DNA of 64,000 nt from the NCBI RefSeq assembly GCF_944380985.1, contig NZ_CALWJJ010000010.1:1-64000 (forward strand), read 5' to 3'. Both the position numbers and the translations under genes were made by a program. The notes under the pieces were generated by a model. That model saw only the letters and a program-made list of their open reading frames with translations, was not told where the DNA came from and ran no database searches. Every line of letters starts with the position of its first letter. Position 1 is the stretch's first letter. Source of the DNA: an uncultured Agathobaculum sp. GTDB taxonomy: Bacteria > Bacillota > Clostridia > Oscillospirales > Butyricicoccaceae. Positions 24,734 through 33,859 of the stretch are shown here, in pieces.

Positions 24734-26227
24734 TTACACCTCGATAGCGGAGGCAAGCGTCATGATGCGCTCTTGCGAGAATTCATCCCGCGTAACCTCG
24801 CCGGAAAGATTGCCCTCGCACATGACCATGATTCGGTCGCACACGCCCATCAGCTCAGGAATCTCAGACGAGATCATGATGACTGCCTTGCCCTGCTGCA
24901 CCAGCTGGCCGAGCAGCAGATAGATGTCGCGCTTTGCGCCGACGTCGATGCCGCGCGTCGGTTCATCCAGGATGATGATGTCCGGCTCGTTGAGCAGCCA
25001 TTTGGCAATAACCACCTTTTGCTGGTTGCCGCCGGACAGGTTGCCGACGATCTGGTCGCCGGAAGGAGTTTTGATGTTCAGCTTTTTGATATACTCCTGC
25101 GATGCGCTGCGTGCCTTGCTTTTGTTATAAAGGCCGTAGGTCAGCAGCTTGTCGATCGCCACCATGGCGATGTTGTCGTTTACCGTGCCGCTGAGGTTCA
25201 GGCCGGTGCCTTTGCGGTCCTCGGTGATGAGGGCCACTCCCTCTTTGATGATGTCATGTGGTGAACGGACGTTTACCTTGTTACCCTTGACGTAAATCTC
25301 GCCACCAGACAGCGCGTGCATGCCAAAGATGCCCTCGACCAGCTCACTGCGTCCTGCGCCGACCAGGCCGCCGATGCCCAGTATCTCGCCGCGGCGAACC
25401 GACAGGCTGACGCCTTTGACCTTGTTGTCCGCGCGTACGATGTCTTTCGCCTCGAAGATCACCTCGCCGATCTCGGCCTCGAGCTTGGGAAACACGTCAG
25501 TGATCTCACGGCCGACCATCATCTTAATGAGCTGCGCCTCGTCCAGATCCTTGGTGTCGCCCGAGCCGATGTACTGCCCGTCGCGGTAGACGCTGACACG
25601 GTCGCAGATCGAGAATATCTCGTCCATACGGTGCGAGATATAGATGATCGCGACGCCTTTCTCGGTCAGCCGGCGGATGTGGCCAAACAGCAGCTCCACC
25701 TCACGGTCGGTGATTGCAGCGGTCGGCTCGTCCATAACGATGACCCTGGCGTTAATCGAGATCGCTTTAATGATCTCGATCAGCTGGCACTGCGCGACAG
25801 TCAGGTTGCGCAGCGTCTCCCTGGGGGAGACGTGCAGCCCACATTCCTCGATCAGACGCTGCGCCTCTTCGATTTCAGCCTTTTTGTCCACCAGGCCGTT
25901 CTTGCGGATCTCGCGCCCGACAAAAATGTTTTCATACACGGTCATATCCAGGATCGGGTTAAGCTCCTGATGGATCATGGCAACGCCCGTATCCATAGCC
26001 TCTTTCGGGCTGGAGGCGTGATAGGGCTTGCCGTCAAACAGAATTTCGCCGCCCTCATCCTTGGTGTAGATACCCATTAGGATCTTCATCAGGGTGGATT
26101 TGCCGGCGCCGTTTTCGCCCATCAGCGCGTGCACCTCGCCGGGCCGCACCTGAAGCTGCACATGGTCAAGCGCCTTGACGCCCGGAAAAGTTTTGCTGAT
26201 GTCCTTCATTTCCAGTATATATTCCAT
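24734..26227 (-). CDS. Sugar ABC transporter ATP-binding protein (RbsA/MglA type), tandem NBDs
   Basis: A 497-residue tandem ATPase. Half 1: Walker A GENGAGKST, signature-like LTVAQCQ, Walker B VIVMDEPTAAI, H-loop ISHRMDE. Half 2: GLVGAGRSE in place of a canonical P-loop (normal for this family), LSGGNQQK, Walker B IIILDEPTRGID. It is therefore a competent family member and a reference for the dead paralogue at 18742. First gene of the sugar operon; AGGGAGG lies before the ATG. An AraC-type regulator gene is located upstream on the same strand. Confidence 0.94.
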   Translation of the reverse strand: MEYILEMKDISKTFPGVKALDHVQLQVRPGEVHALMGENGAGKSTLMKILMGIYTKDEGGEILFDGKPYHASSPKEAMDTGVAMIHQELNPILDMTVYENIFVGREIRKNGLVDKKAEIEEAQRLIEECGLHVSPRETLRNLTVAQCQLIEIIKAISINARVIVMDEPTAAITDREVELLFGHIRRLTEKGVAIIYISHRMDEIFSICDRVSVYRDGQYIGSGDTKDLDEAQLIKMMVGREITDVFPKLEAEIGEVIFEAKDIVRADNKVKGVSLSVRRGEILGIGGLVGAGRSELVEGIFGMHALSGGEIYVKGNKVNVRSPHDIIKEGVALITEDRKGTGLNLSGTVNDNIAMVAIDKLLTYGLYNKSKARSASQEYIKKLNIKTPSGDQIVGNLSGGNQQKVVIAKWLLNEPDIIILDEPTRGIDVGAKRDIYLLLGQLVQQGKAVIMISSEIPELMGVCDRIMVMCEGNLSGEVTRDEFSQERIMTLASAIEV

Positions 26228-26374
26228 GCATTTCTTCCCTCCCTGCTCCTCTGTTCTTTGTGATTATCTTATCAAACTTGCTGCCATACGGAAACGTCCA
26301 TTTTTCACATGAGGGGGGAGAATCTTTGGGAATTTTATAAAAATGTCATTTTCATTAAATTAGATTGTACAGTT

Positions 26375-26391
26375 TTGTATATTTTATACAA
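26375..26391. promoter_or_regulatory. Perfect palindrome upstream of the sugar transporter operon
   Basis: TTGTATA-ttt-TATACAA, about 150 bp upstream of the ATPase start and just downstream of the araC-type stop. It could be an operator for the adjacent AraC protein or the YesN-type regulator; no factor can be assigned. Confidence 0.4.
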
Positions 26392-26442
26392 TAAAAATGA
26401 CAAACTGCATGAATGCGTCTGCTGCGCGCAATCAGGCGCGCT

Positions 26443-27312
26443 TTACACCGGGTATTTGCGGAACAGTCCAGGCGGTATACCGACATGCTTTTGAAAACTG
26501 TGGATAAAGTTCTCCTCACTGTGGTAGCCGGTTGCATAGGCGACTTCGCCGACGGTCTGCCGGGTTGAGGTGAGCAGGTATTTTGCCTTGTCGATGCGGC
26601 GCAGCACGATATATTCATAGGGGGAGTAGCCTGTGCGCGTCTTGAACTCGCGCGAGAAATGCGAAGGGCTGAGGTTTACCGCCGCAGCGACATCCTGCAC
26701 GCTGAGCGGTTCGAATAGGTGGCGGTGTATGTAGCGGATCGCCAGCGCAATACGGTCGCTACCGTCGTGCGCGGGGTCGTGCTCATCGAGTAGTAGTAGA
26801 CAGAGCAGCCGGTGGATGAGCTGCGAGCGGGCGGCCTCGCTTGGTCGCTCGTCGGCCGCGCAGCCGCTCATCAACCCGTCGAGCAGGCGAGCGATCTCGG
26901 CGGCTGCGGGCGGCGAAAATACCTGCCTGCCGCCGCGTGCCTGCACGATGCGCCGGTAAAAATCCCGCGTGTTGAGGCCGTTGAAGAGCAGCCAGGTAAA
27001 TTTCAGCCCATCCGAACCATGATAGCGGTATGGCTCGCGGCAGTCGAATATCACAACCTGACCTGCGGTAGCCAGCATCGTGCGATCGGCCAGTTGAAGC
27101 TCCATCGCACCTGATTGGAGCAGAAACAGCATGATATTCTGGTTGTGGTCGCCCTGGCGCGCAATTTCAGAACGGTAGCTGAAAGAATACTCACTGTTGC
27201 AAAAGTAGTGTCCGCAGCGTGTTGGATAGTAAAAAAGTTCGCGTGCCAGCGTGGAGGGCGTGAAAAAATACCGCTCCGACGTTTGGTGCACGCCGCATTC
27301 GGGGATCAGCAT
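26443..27312 (-). CDS. AraC-family regulator with N-terminal cupin domain
   Basis: A 289-residue regulator. The N-terminal sugar-binding cupin half includes GDHNQNIMLFLLQSGAMEL, AGQVVIFDCREPYRYHG and LKFTWLLFNG. The C-terminal AraC domain has two HTHs (LSVQDVAAAVNLSPSHFSREF; TVGEVAYATGYHSEENFIHSF) and the end QKHVGIPPGLFRK. The ATG at 27312 is 10 bp from GGAG; the GTG nine bases upstream is too close. It lies between the sugar transporter operon and the divergent isomerase gene, so it probably controls one or both in response to a sugar or sugar acid. Confidence 0.9.
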   Translation of the reverse strand: MLIPECGVHQTSERYFFTPSTLARELFYYPTRCGHYFCNSEYSFSYRSEIARQGDHNQNIMLFLLQSGAMELQLADRTMLATAGQVVIFDCREPYRYHGSDGLKFTWLLFNGLNTRDFYRRIVQARGGRQVFSPPAAAEIARLLDGLMSGCAADERPSEAARSQLIHRLLCLLLLDEHDPAHDGSDRIALAIRYIHRHLFEPLSVQDVAAAVNLSPSHFSREFKTRTGYSPYEYIVLRRIDKAKYLLTSTRQTVGEVAYATGYHSEENFIHSFQKHVGIPPGLFRKYPV

Positions 27313-27407
27313 TGCGTTCACTCTCCTTTGCCTCTATGGTAGCAGATGCCGCCGTAAGCTGCAAGAGAAAATAGCAGGATTTCGCAGATTTTAAGCGCGT
27401 TGTATCA

Positions 27408-27436
27408 TTGGCGGAGCCGGAAAAAGTGGGTATAAT
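27408..27436 (+). promoter_or_regulatory. Promoter of the TIM-barrel isomerase gene
   Basis: TTGGCG (27408-27413), 17 bp, TATAAT (27431-27436). Confidence 0.6.
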
Positions 27437-27497
27437 AGGATTGACAAAGGGAAAGCATCCCGCACGCAAATTATTCGAATAAGGAGGAAACAGGCAT

Positions 27498-28412
27498 ATG
27501 AAAATCGCTTTTGACGTCGACGTGCTGGCCAAGCAGATGTCGATCAAAGACTACGTGCACAAGGTAGCGGACTGGGGCTATAAGTACATTGAGCAGTCGC
27601 CGCACCCGCGTATTAACCCCTTTTACAAGCACCCGCTTTTCTCCGAGGAGTGCCAGGCAGAGTATAAGCAGGCGCTCAAGGAGACCGGCGTTGAGATTTC
27701 TTCCTTCATCGTGGTTTATCGCTGGTCCGGACCGACCGAGGAGCAGCGCCAGCATGCGGTTGCAAACTGGAAGCGCATCATCGAAATCGCGGTCGACATG
27801 GGTGTGCCGGTCATCAATACCGAGTTTTCGGGCGACCCCAACCAGCAGGAGATCTGCAACGGCATGTTCTACAAATCCATGGAGGAGCTGCTGCCGATCA
27901 TCGAGCGCGAGGGGTTGCGCGTCGAGCTTCAGTCGCACCCGTATGACTTTGTCGAGCTGAACGACGAGGCGTGCGACATTGTCAAATCCTTCCGGTCCAA
28001 AAACCTCGGTTATGTATATTCGGCCTCGCACGGCTTTTTCTATGACCAGGGCAAGGGCGACGTGCGCCATATGTTGAGGTATGCGGGCAGCGATCTGACC
28101 CATGTACTGCTGGCCGATACCTGGAACCAGACCAAAGACTGCCGTTACATCCTTAATCCGCCCTGGCTCAACAAGTGCGGCCGCGCGGACGTGACTATCC
28201 ACCAGCATACCGCAATGGGCGAAGGTGAGGTGGATTTCGACGGCATCTTCGAGACGCTCCGCGAAATGGACTTTGCCAACCGGCAGCTCGCGCCCGACGC
28301 GCCCAAGGTCGGCGGCGACAACATTATCTGTGTGTCCTACTTCGGTTTTCCGGAAAAGATGGATCAGCAGGCGCCCGAAGCGCTTGAGCGTATTAAAAAA
28401 GAACTTCTCTAA
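27498..28412 (+). CDS. Sugar phosphate isomerase/epimerase (xylose-isomerase-like TIM barrel)
   Basis: A 304-residue AP-endonuclease-2-type TIM barrel. Candidate metal ligands are seen in VINTEFSGDP, LRVELQSHPYDF, HVLLADTWNQ and GEGEVDFDGIFETL, in positions usual for IolE/IolI/IolH-like and other sugar epimerases. It starts MKIAFDVDVLA with AAGGAGG upstream. The neighbouring sugar transporter and AraC regulator suggest it processes the imported sugar or cyclitol, but no other catabolic gene is next to it. Exact reaction unknown. Confidence 0.85.
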   Translation: MKIAFDVDVLAKQMSIKDYVHKVADWGYKYIEQSPHPRINPFYKHPLFSEECQAEYKQALKETGVEISSFIVVYRWSGPTEEQRQHAVANWKRIIEIAVDMGVPVINTEFSGDPNQQEICNGMFYKSMEELLPIIEREGLRVELQSHPYDFVELNDEACDIVKSFRSKNLGYVYSASHGFFYDQGKGDVRHMLRYAGSDLTHVLLADTWNQTKDCRYILNPPWLNKCGRADVTIHQHTAMGEGEVDFDGIFETLREMDFANRQLAPDAPKVGGDNIICVSYFGFPEKMDQQAPEALERIKKELL

Positions 28413-28439
28413 ACCGCTTTCCTGATATTCTCTCTCTGA

Positions 28440-28478
28440 CAGATGCCGCGCTAGAAAACCGCTTCAGCGCGGCATCTG
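28440..28478 (+). terminator. Terminator after the isomerase gene
   Basis: CAGATGCCGCGCT pairs with AGCGCGGCATCTG around a 13-nt loop; CTTTG follows. Confidence 0.75.
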
Positions 28479-28549
28479 CTTTGACAAGACAGATGCCCCC
28501 TCAGAGACTTGGAACGAAAAATCACCCGCTGTAGGGGCGGGAAAAGCAT

Positions 28550-28579
28550 AAAAAAGGCAGGCTTATGCCTGCCTTTTTT
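28550..28579. terminator. Terminator of the glycogen cluster (bidirectional)
   Basis: AAAAAAGGCAGGC, loop TTAT, GCCTGCCTTTTTT: a perfect 13-bp stem with T runs on both strands. Confidence 0.92.
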
Positions 28580-28617
28580 ATACTTGGAAATGTGGCTGCA
28601 CGTATTTTTATGTGCGC

Positions 28618-31065
28618 TTAAAACGCAAAATTGGTCTTGACACGCCAGATATTCTGCGCATATTCGGCAACCGAACGGTCGGACGCAAAGCGGCCTGCGT
28701 TTGCAATGTTCATCAGTGACATGAAGTTCCAGTTTTCCGAGTGCCGGTACATTTCGCCCACGCGCTCCTGCGCGACTGCATAGGAGGAGAAGTCCTTAAG
28801 GCTCATATAGCGGTCGGCTGGCTGGCCGTTCCCGCCGTGCAGCAGAAGATTTGCAATGTCGGTGTAATCCACGCCGTCGTCAAAGCCGTTGATGATGTGA
28901 TCGAGTACGCCCTTGATGACCGGGTCGTTCTGATAGATCAGCATCGGCTCGTAATTGCCCGATGCGGCAAGTGCCTCAGCCTCGGGGGTCTCCATGCCGA
29001 AGATGAAGATATTCTCCCGGCCGACCGCCTCGCAGATCTCGACATTCGCTCCGTCCATCGTGCCGATAGTGAGCGCGCCGTTCATCATAAACTTCATGTT
29101 GCCTGTGCCGGAGGCTTCTTTGCCCGCGATGGAGATCTGCTCGGAAACCTCGGCCGCCGGCATGATCATCTCGGCCAGCGAGACCTTATAGTCCTCGATA
29201 AACACAACCTTGAGCTTATCGCCGATGTCCGGGTCGTTGTTTACCATATTTGCGATCGAGTGGATCAGCTGGATGGTCTTTTTGGCCACTGCATAGCCTG
29301 GTGCGGCTTTGGATCCGAAGATAAATGTGCGCGGCACGAAAGTCATGCCCGGATTGGCCTTCAGTTTATGGTAGAGCGAGATGATATGCAGCAGGTTGAG
29401 CATCTGGCGCTTGTACTCATGCAGGCGCTTGACCTGTACGTCAAAGATCGAATCCATGTTGACTTCGATGCCGTTCTGCGCCTTGATATAGTCAGCCAAG
29501 TGCTGCTTGTTGCGGCGCTTGATCTCGCCAAGCTGGGCGAGCAGCGTCTTGTCCTCGCCGTAGTTGGCGAGCACCTGCAGTTCGGATGGGTGCTTGCGGT
29601 AGCCCCGGCCGATCTTGCTCTCAATCAGAGCGGCAAGCTCCGGGTTGGCCTCGCACAGCCAGCGGCGGTGCGCAATGCCGTTGGTAACATTGCAAAATTT
29701 GGATGAGTAAATGCGGTAAAAATCGTTGAATACACGGTCTTTGAGGATTTCGGAGTGCAGTGCGGACACGCCGTTGATTGAGAACGAGCCGGCGATTGCC
29801 AAATGCGCCATGCGCACGGTGTTGTCTGCCACAATGGCGAGCTTGGAGATCTTCTGGAAATCGTTCGGGAAGTAGTTCCACAGCTCCTTGCAGAAGCGCT
29901 CGTTGATCTCGTAGATGATCTGCATGATGCGGGGCATCAACTCCTGGACGAGCGACACCGGCCAGCACTCGAGCGCCTCGGGCATGACTGTGTGGTTGGT
30001 GTAGGCAACCGACTGGCTGGTGATATTCCAGGCGTTTTCCCAGCTCATATCGTTCTCATCCATCAGGATGCGCATTAGCTCAGGGATAACAAGGGTGGGG
30101 TGCGTGTCGTTGATGTGCAGCACATGCTTGTGTGCAAAATTTGCCAGCGTGCCGTATTTGGCCTTGTGCTTGGCGCAGATATCCTGTATGGTAGCGGATA
30201 CGAGGAAGTACTGCTGCTTGAGGCGCAACGACTGGCCCTCGCGGTGGTTGTCCTCGGGATAGAGCACCATCGAAATGGTCTCGGCCATGGCGTGCTTTTC
30301 GAGCGCCTTGAGGTATTCGCCCGAGGAAAACAGCTTCATATCGAGCGCAATCGGGCTTTTTGCTTCCCACAGGCGCAGGCAGGCGATATTGTCCGTATCG
30401 TAACCCGAGATCGGCATATCATACGGCACCGCGAGCACAGGCGTATAATCCTTGTACTCCACTACAAATTTGCCGTTTTCGTCAAAGTGAGTATCCACCG
30501 TGCCGCCGATCCTAACCTCGCGCGTGTCATCCATTGCGGGTATGTGCCACACATCGCCCGAGGCGAGCCAGGAGTCCGGCAGCTCGACCTGCTGGCCATT
30601 TTCGATCTTCTGCTTGAAGATGCCGTGCTCATAGCGGATGGAGTAGCCCGTGCCGCGCACGCCGGTAGTGGCCATACCGTCCATATAGCATGCGGCCAGA
30701 CGGCCAAGGCCGCCGTTGCCGAGTCCAGGGTCGGCCTCTTGCTCAAAGATGTCGGCCATCTCGTAGCCCATGTCGGCGAGCGCGTCGGTCAGCGCGGACA
30801 GAATGCCAAGGTTATAGGCGTTGTTGCGCAGGCTGCGACCGACCAGAAATTCCATGCACAGATAGTGCACCTGCCGCTCTCCGTATTTTTCGACCGCGTT
30901 TTGGGTCTCAATCATGTGCTCGGTGAGCGCGTCACGCACGACGAGCGCGCAGGCTTCATAGATCTGCTCCTTGGAGGCGTCCTCCACCTCGCGGCCGAAG
31001 TGACGTTGCAGCTTGCCCGCGATCGCCTCTTTCAGAGCGGTTTTTGTGTACTGATTTTTTGGCAT
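28618..31065 (-). CDS. glgP: Glycogen phosphorylase
   Basis: An 815-residue GT35 enzyme that releases glucose-1-phosphate from glycogen with PLP as cofactor. Seen are LGNGGLGRLAACYMDGMAT, LHINDTHPTLVIPELMRIL and the PLP-lysine segment EASGTGNMKFMMNGALTIGTMDG. The length matches the family (about 800-840). GAGGAGACAAG precedes the ATG. It is the last gene of the cluster and its terminator follows, so synthesis (glgB, C, D, A) and breakdown are transcribed together. Confidence 0.97.
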   Translation of the reverse strand: MPKNQYTKTALKEAIAGKLQRHFGREVEDASKEQIYEACALVVRDALTEHMIETQNAVEKYGERQVHYLCMEFLVGRSLRNNAYNLGILSALTDALADMGYEMADIFEQEADPGLGNGGLGRLAACYMDGMATTGVRGTGYSIRYEHGIFKQKIENGQQVELPDSWLASGDVWHIPAMDDTREVRIGGTVDTHFDENGKFVVEYKDYTPVLAVPYDMPISGYDTDNIACLRLWEAKSPIALDMKLFSSGEYLKALEKHAMAETISMVLYPEDNHREGQSLRLKQQYFLVSATIQDICAKHKAKYGTLANFAHKHVLHINDTHPTLVIPELMRILMDENDMSWENAWNITSQSVAYTNHTVMPEALECWPVSLVQELMPRIMQIIYEINERFCKELWNYFPNDFQKISKLAIVADNTVRMAHLAIAGSFSINGVSALHSEILKDRVFNDFYRIYSSKFCNVTNGIAHRRWLCEANPELAALIESKIGRGYRKHPSELQVLANYGEDKTLLAQLGEIKRRNKQHLADYIKAQNGIEVNMDSIFDVQVKRLHEYKRQMLNLLHIISLYHKLKANPGMTFVPRTFIFGSKAAPGYAVAKKTIQLIHSIANMVNNDPDIGDKLKVVFIEDYKVSLAEMIMPAAEVSEQISIAGKEASGTGNMKFMMNGALTIGTMDGANVEICEAVGRENIFIFGMETPEAEALAASGNYEPMLIYQNDPVIKGVLDHIINGFDDGVDYTDIANLLLHGGNGQPADRYMSLKDFSSYAVAQERVGEMYRHSENWNFMSLMNIANAGRFASDRSVAEYAQNIWRVKTNFAF

Positions 31066-31107
31066 GGTATTTCTTGTCTCCTCACATAATTTCTTTGCGG
31101 CCCGCCG

Positions 31108-32544
31108 TTACCAGCCCAATGCGGAATGGTAGACCTCAATATATTTATCAGCCGATCTGCCCCAGCTAAAGTCGCTCTGCATGCCCTGCGCCATCAGCTT
31201 TTTCCATGCGGGCTTATTGTAGCGGAACACCCCGCAGGCTTCGCGGATAACGTGCAGCATATCGTGCGCATTGTAGCTGGCGAAGGTAAAGCCGTTGCCC
31301 GTGCCGGCATAGTCGACAAAGGCCTGCACCGTATCTTTCAGGCCGCCGGTCTCACGCACGATCGGGATCGTGCCATAACGCAGCGCAATCATCTGCGCCA
31401 GGCCGCATGGCTCAAACTTGGAGGGCATTAAGAACATATCGCAGCCCGCGTAGATGCGGTTTGCAAGGTCGCCCGAAAACATGATGGACGCCGAGAGATT
31501 GTTCGGATAACGGCGCTTAGCCTCAAGGAACATCTGCTCATACCGCCAGTCGCCCTTGCCAAGCACGATAAGGCGCAGGTCGTCGGACAGGATGTCGTGC
31601 AGCACGGCTTCGATCAGGTCAAGGCCCTTTTGGTCGACAAAGCGGGTGACCATACCGATGACCGGTGTATTCTCATCCCCCTCCAGGCCGCACAGCTTGA
31701 GCAGCTCGAGCTTGTTGATCTTTTTATCCTCCAGTGTTTGGGGGCCGTAGTTTTTGAAGATCTTGGGATCAGTCTGCGGGTTGAATGCGTCCATATCAAT
31801 GCCGTTTAGAATACCGTGCAGCTTGTAGCTGTTCATGCGCAGCACGCTGTCGAGCCGATAGCCGTAGTATTCGGTCTGGATTTCGTTTGCATAGGTAGGC
31901 GAGACCGTCGTGACCGCACTCGAGGCGACGATCGCAGCTTTCATTAGGTTTACGTCACCATCCATCGCCATAAAGCCCGAGCGGAAATGCGCGTCGTCGA
32001 TGCCAAGCACATATTCCAAAATCTCGCGGCCGTAACGGCCCTGGTACTGAATGTTATGGATGGTAAACACCGTTTTGATGTTGCCGTAAAACGGACGGGA
32101 GGCAAACATTAAGTTATAGTATACTGGAACGAGCGCGGTTTGCCAATCGTTGCAGTTGATGACGTCCGGCCGCCAGTCGAGGTCGGGCAGAATCTCGAGC
32201 ACCGCCTTGGAATAGTAGGCAAAGCGCTCGGCGTCGTCATACTCGCCGTAGACCTGGCCGCGGGCGAAGTAATACTCGTTGTCGATAAAATAGAATGTTA
32301 CGCCCTCTGACTCGTAGCGGAATACGCCGCAGTACTGGTTGCGCCAGCCAAGACGGACGTAGGCGTTTTTAAGATAGAAGAATTTTTCGCGCCACTCCTG
32401 ACCGATGGCGGAATACAGTGGGCAGAATACGCGCACATCGTGCCCCTTGGCGGCGAGCGCCTTGGGCAGCGAACCTGCAACGTCGCCCAGGCCGCCGGTT
32501 TTGATAAAGGGTGCGCATTCGCTGGTGACATACATGATTTTCAT
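31108..32544 (-). CDS. glgA: Glycogen synthase (ADP-glucose type, GT5)
   Basis: A 478-residue GT5 enzyme adding glucose from ADP-glucose to the glycogen chain. The N-terminal ADP-glucose-binding KTGGLGDVAGSLPKAL lies near residue 17. Other family segments are VINCNDWQTALVPVY, VFTIHNIQYQG, and the C-terminal SKFEPCGLAQMIALRYGTIPIVRETGGLKDTV. GGGAGGG precedes the ATG. Downstream of glgD and upstream of glgP. Confidence 0.97.
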   Translation of the reverse strand: MKIMYVTSECAPFIKTGGLGDVAGSLPKALAAKGHDVRVFCPLYSAIGQEWREKFFYLKNAYVRLGWRNQYCGVFRYESEGVTFYFIDNEYYFARGQVYGEYDDAERFAYYSKAVLEILPDLDWRPDVINCNDWQTALVPVYYNLMFASRPFYGNIKTVFTIHNIQYQGRYGREILEYVLGIDDAHFRSGFMAMDGDVNLMKAAIVASSAVTTVSPTYANEIQTEYYGYRLDSVLRMNSYKLHGILNGIDMDAFNPQTDPKIFKNYGPQTLEDKKINKLELLKLCGLEGDENTPVIGMVTRFVDQKGLDLIEAVLHDILSDDLRLIVLGKGDWRYEQMFLEAKRRYPNNLSASIMFSGDLANRIYAGCDMFLMPSKFEPCGLAQMIALRYGTIPIVRETGGLKDTVQAFVDYAGTGNGFTFASYNAHDMLHVIREACGVFRYNKPAWKKLMAQGMQSDFSWGRSADKYIEVYHSALGW

Positions 32545-32716
32545 AAGAGCCGACCCTCCCCAGCATTAGGTGCGAAAACGCCGCTGCGCCTACCGCACGC
32601 TGATAATACAATTATACTCGATTCTGATTCGCCGCAATATAGGGAAATTTCACGAACATTTTCGGGCGAACTGCTTTGTTTTTGCGTATTTTATTTGTTC
32701 GATTAGACGAAAAAAA

Positions 32717-33844
32717 TCATACGGTCGCGTTTTTTGCGATGGTGATGGGATAATTTTCATGGCCCATCATGGTGCGGCCGTCTCGCACGACGACGTTGCG
32801 GTCGGTAATCACATGGCGCAGCGAGGCGTCCGACAGGATGCGGCCGCCCTCCATAATGATGCAGTCACACACCTCGGCGCCCTTTTCGACAACCACATCG
32901 CGGAACAGCACGCAGTTTTTGACATGCCCCTCGATATGGCAGCCGTCGGCGATCAGGCAATCCTCCACGGTGGCCTTATCGCCGTAGTAGGCGGGAGCTT
33001 CGTTTTTGATGCGCGTCAGGATCGGACGGTTGCGCAGGAACACCTCATCGCGCACCTCCTTGTCCAGCATATCCATGTTGGAGCGAAAGTAGTCGAACGT
33101 ATCCTCGATCTTGACGGCGTATTCGTTAAACAGGTAGCCGGCAACCGTGCCGTCGATCAGCGCGCGGCTGAGAAACTCACGCTCAAAGTGAATGCAGTTG
33201 TGGGTAACGCAGTCGGACAGCATGTGGATCAGATACTGGCGGGTCATCACATAGACGCCCAGCGCAATGTGCTTGCACTTGCCCTCGTTGGTGTCGCCTA
33301 CGCGGATGTCGACCGCCTCGCGCTTGCGGTTGAGCTCGACATAGGTGGTAAACGGCGAATCCTTCTGCTTTTTGGTGCACACCATGGTCAGGTCGGCGCC
33401 CGACTTGATGTGGCGGTCGATCACGTCGTCAAGCGGGATGTTGGCGACGATGTCGCCATCAGCAATTACAACGTATTCCGCCTTGTTTTTCTGCAAAAAG
33501 TCGACCGCGCCGGCCAGCGCGTCGATTTTGCCGCGGTATTCGCCGGTAACGAGCGGCGATGCCTTTTTGGAATAGGAATACGGCGGCAGCAGCGTAACGC
33601 CTGCGTTTTTGCGCGACAGATCCCAGTCCTTCGCCGTGCCGATGTGGTCGATCAGCGACTGGTACTTGTCTTTCATCAGCACGCCCACGCGGTAAATGCC
33701 GGAGTTTACCATGTTTGAGAGCATAAAGTCGATGATGCGGTACCGGCCGCCCCACTGTACGGCGCCGACCGTGCGGTGTTCGGTGATCTCGCGGAGGTCG
33801 TTATCGTTATCAAATGCAATGATGATGCCTAAAACATTGTTCAT
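32717..33844 (-). CDS. glgD: GlgD: ADP-glucose pyrophosphorylase regulatory paralogue
   Basis: A 375-residue nucleotidyltransferase-fold protein with left-handed beta-helix C-terminus. The N-terminal catalytic signature (GGQGSRL in GlgC) is replaced by IAFDNDNDLREI, which marks GlgD, the second subunit found with GlgC in Bacillota. It keeps GGRYRIIDFMLSNMVNSGI. In studied cases GlgC and GlgD form a hetero-oligomer whose activity exceeds GlgC alone. It begins 15 bp after the glgC stop. Confidence 0.94.
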   Translation of the reverse strand: MNNVLGIIIAFDNDNDLREITEHRTVGAVQWGGRYRIIDFMLSNMVNSGIYRVGVLMKDKYQSLIDHIGTAKDWDLSRKNAGVTLLPPYSYSKKASPLVTGEYRGKIDALAGAVDFLQKNKAEYVVIADGDIVANIPLDDVIDRHIKSGADLTMVCTKKQKDSPFTTYVELNRKREAVDIRVGDTNEGKCKHIALGVYVMTRQYLIHMLSDCVTHNCIHFEREFLSRALIDGTVAGYLFNEYAVKIEDTFDYFRSNMDMLDKEVRDEVFLRNRPILTRIKNEAPAYYGDKATVEDCLIADGCHIEGHVKNCVLFRDVVVEKGAEVCDCIIMEGGRILSDASLRHVITDRNVVVRDGRTMMGHENYPITIAKNATV

Positions 33845-33859
33845 GGTCTGCGCCCTCCC

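Noticed and set aside
32717..33844. Second catalytic GlgC
   Set aside because: The N-terminal GGxGxRL nucleotide-binding signature is replaced, which fits the known non-catalytic subunit GlgD rather than a damaged GlgC.
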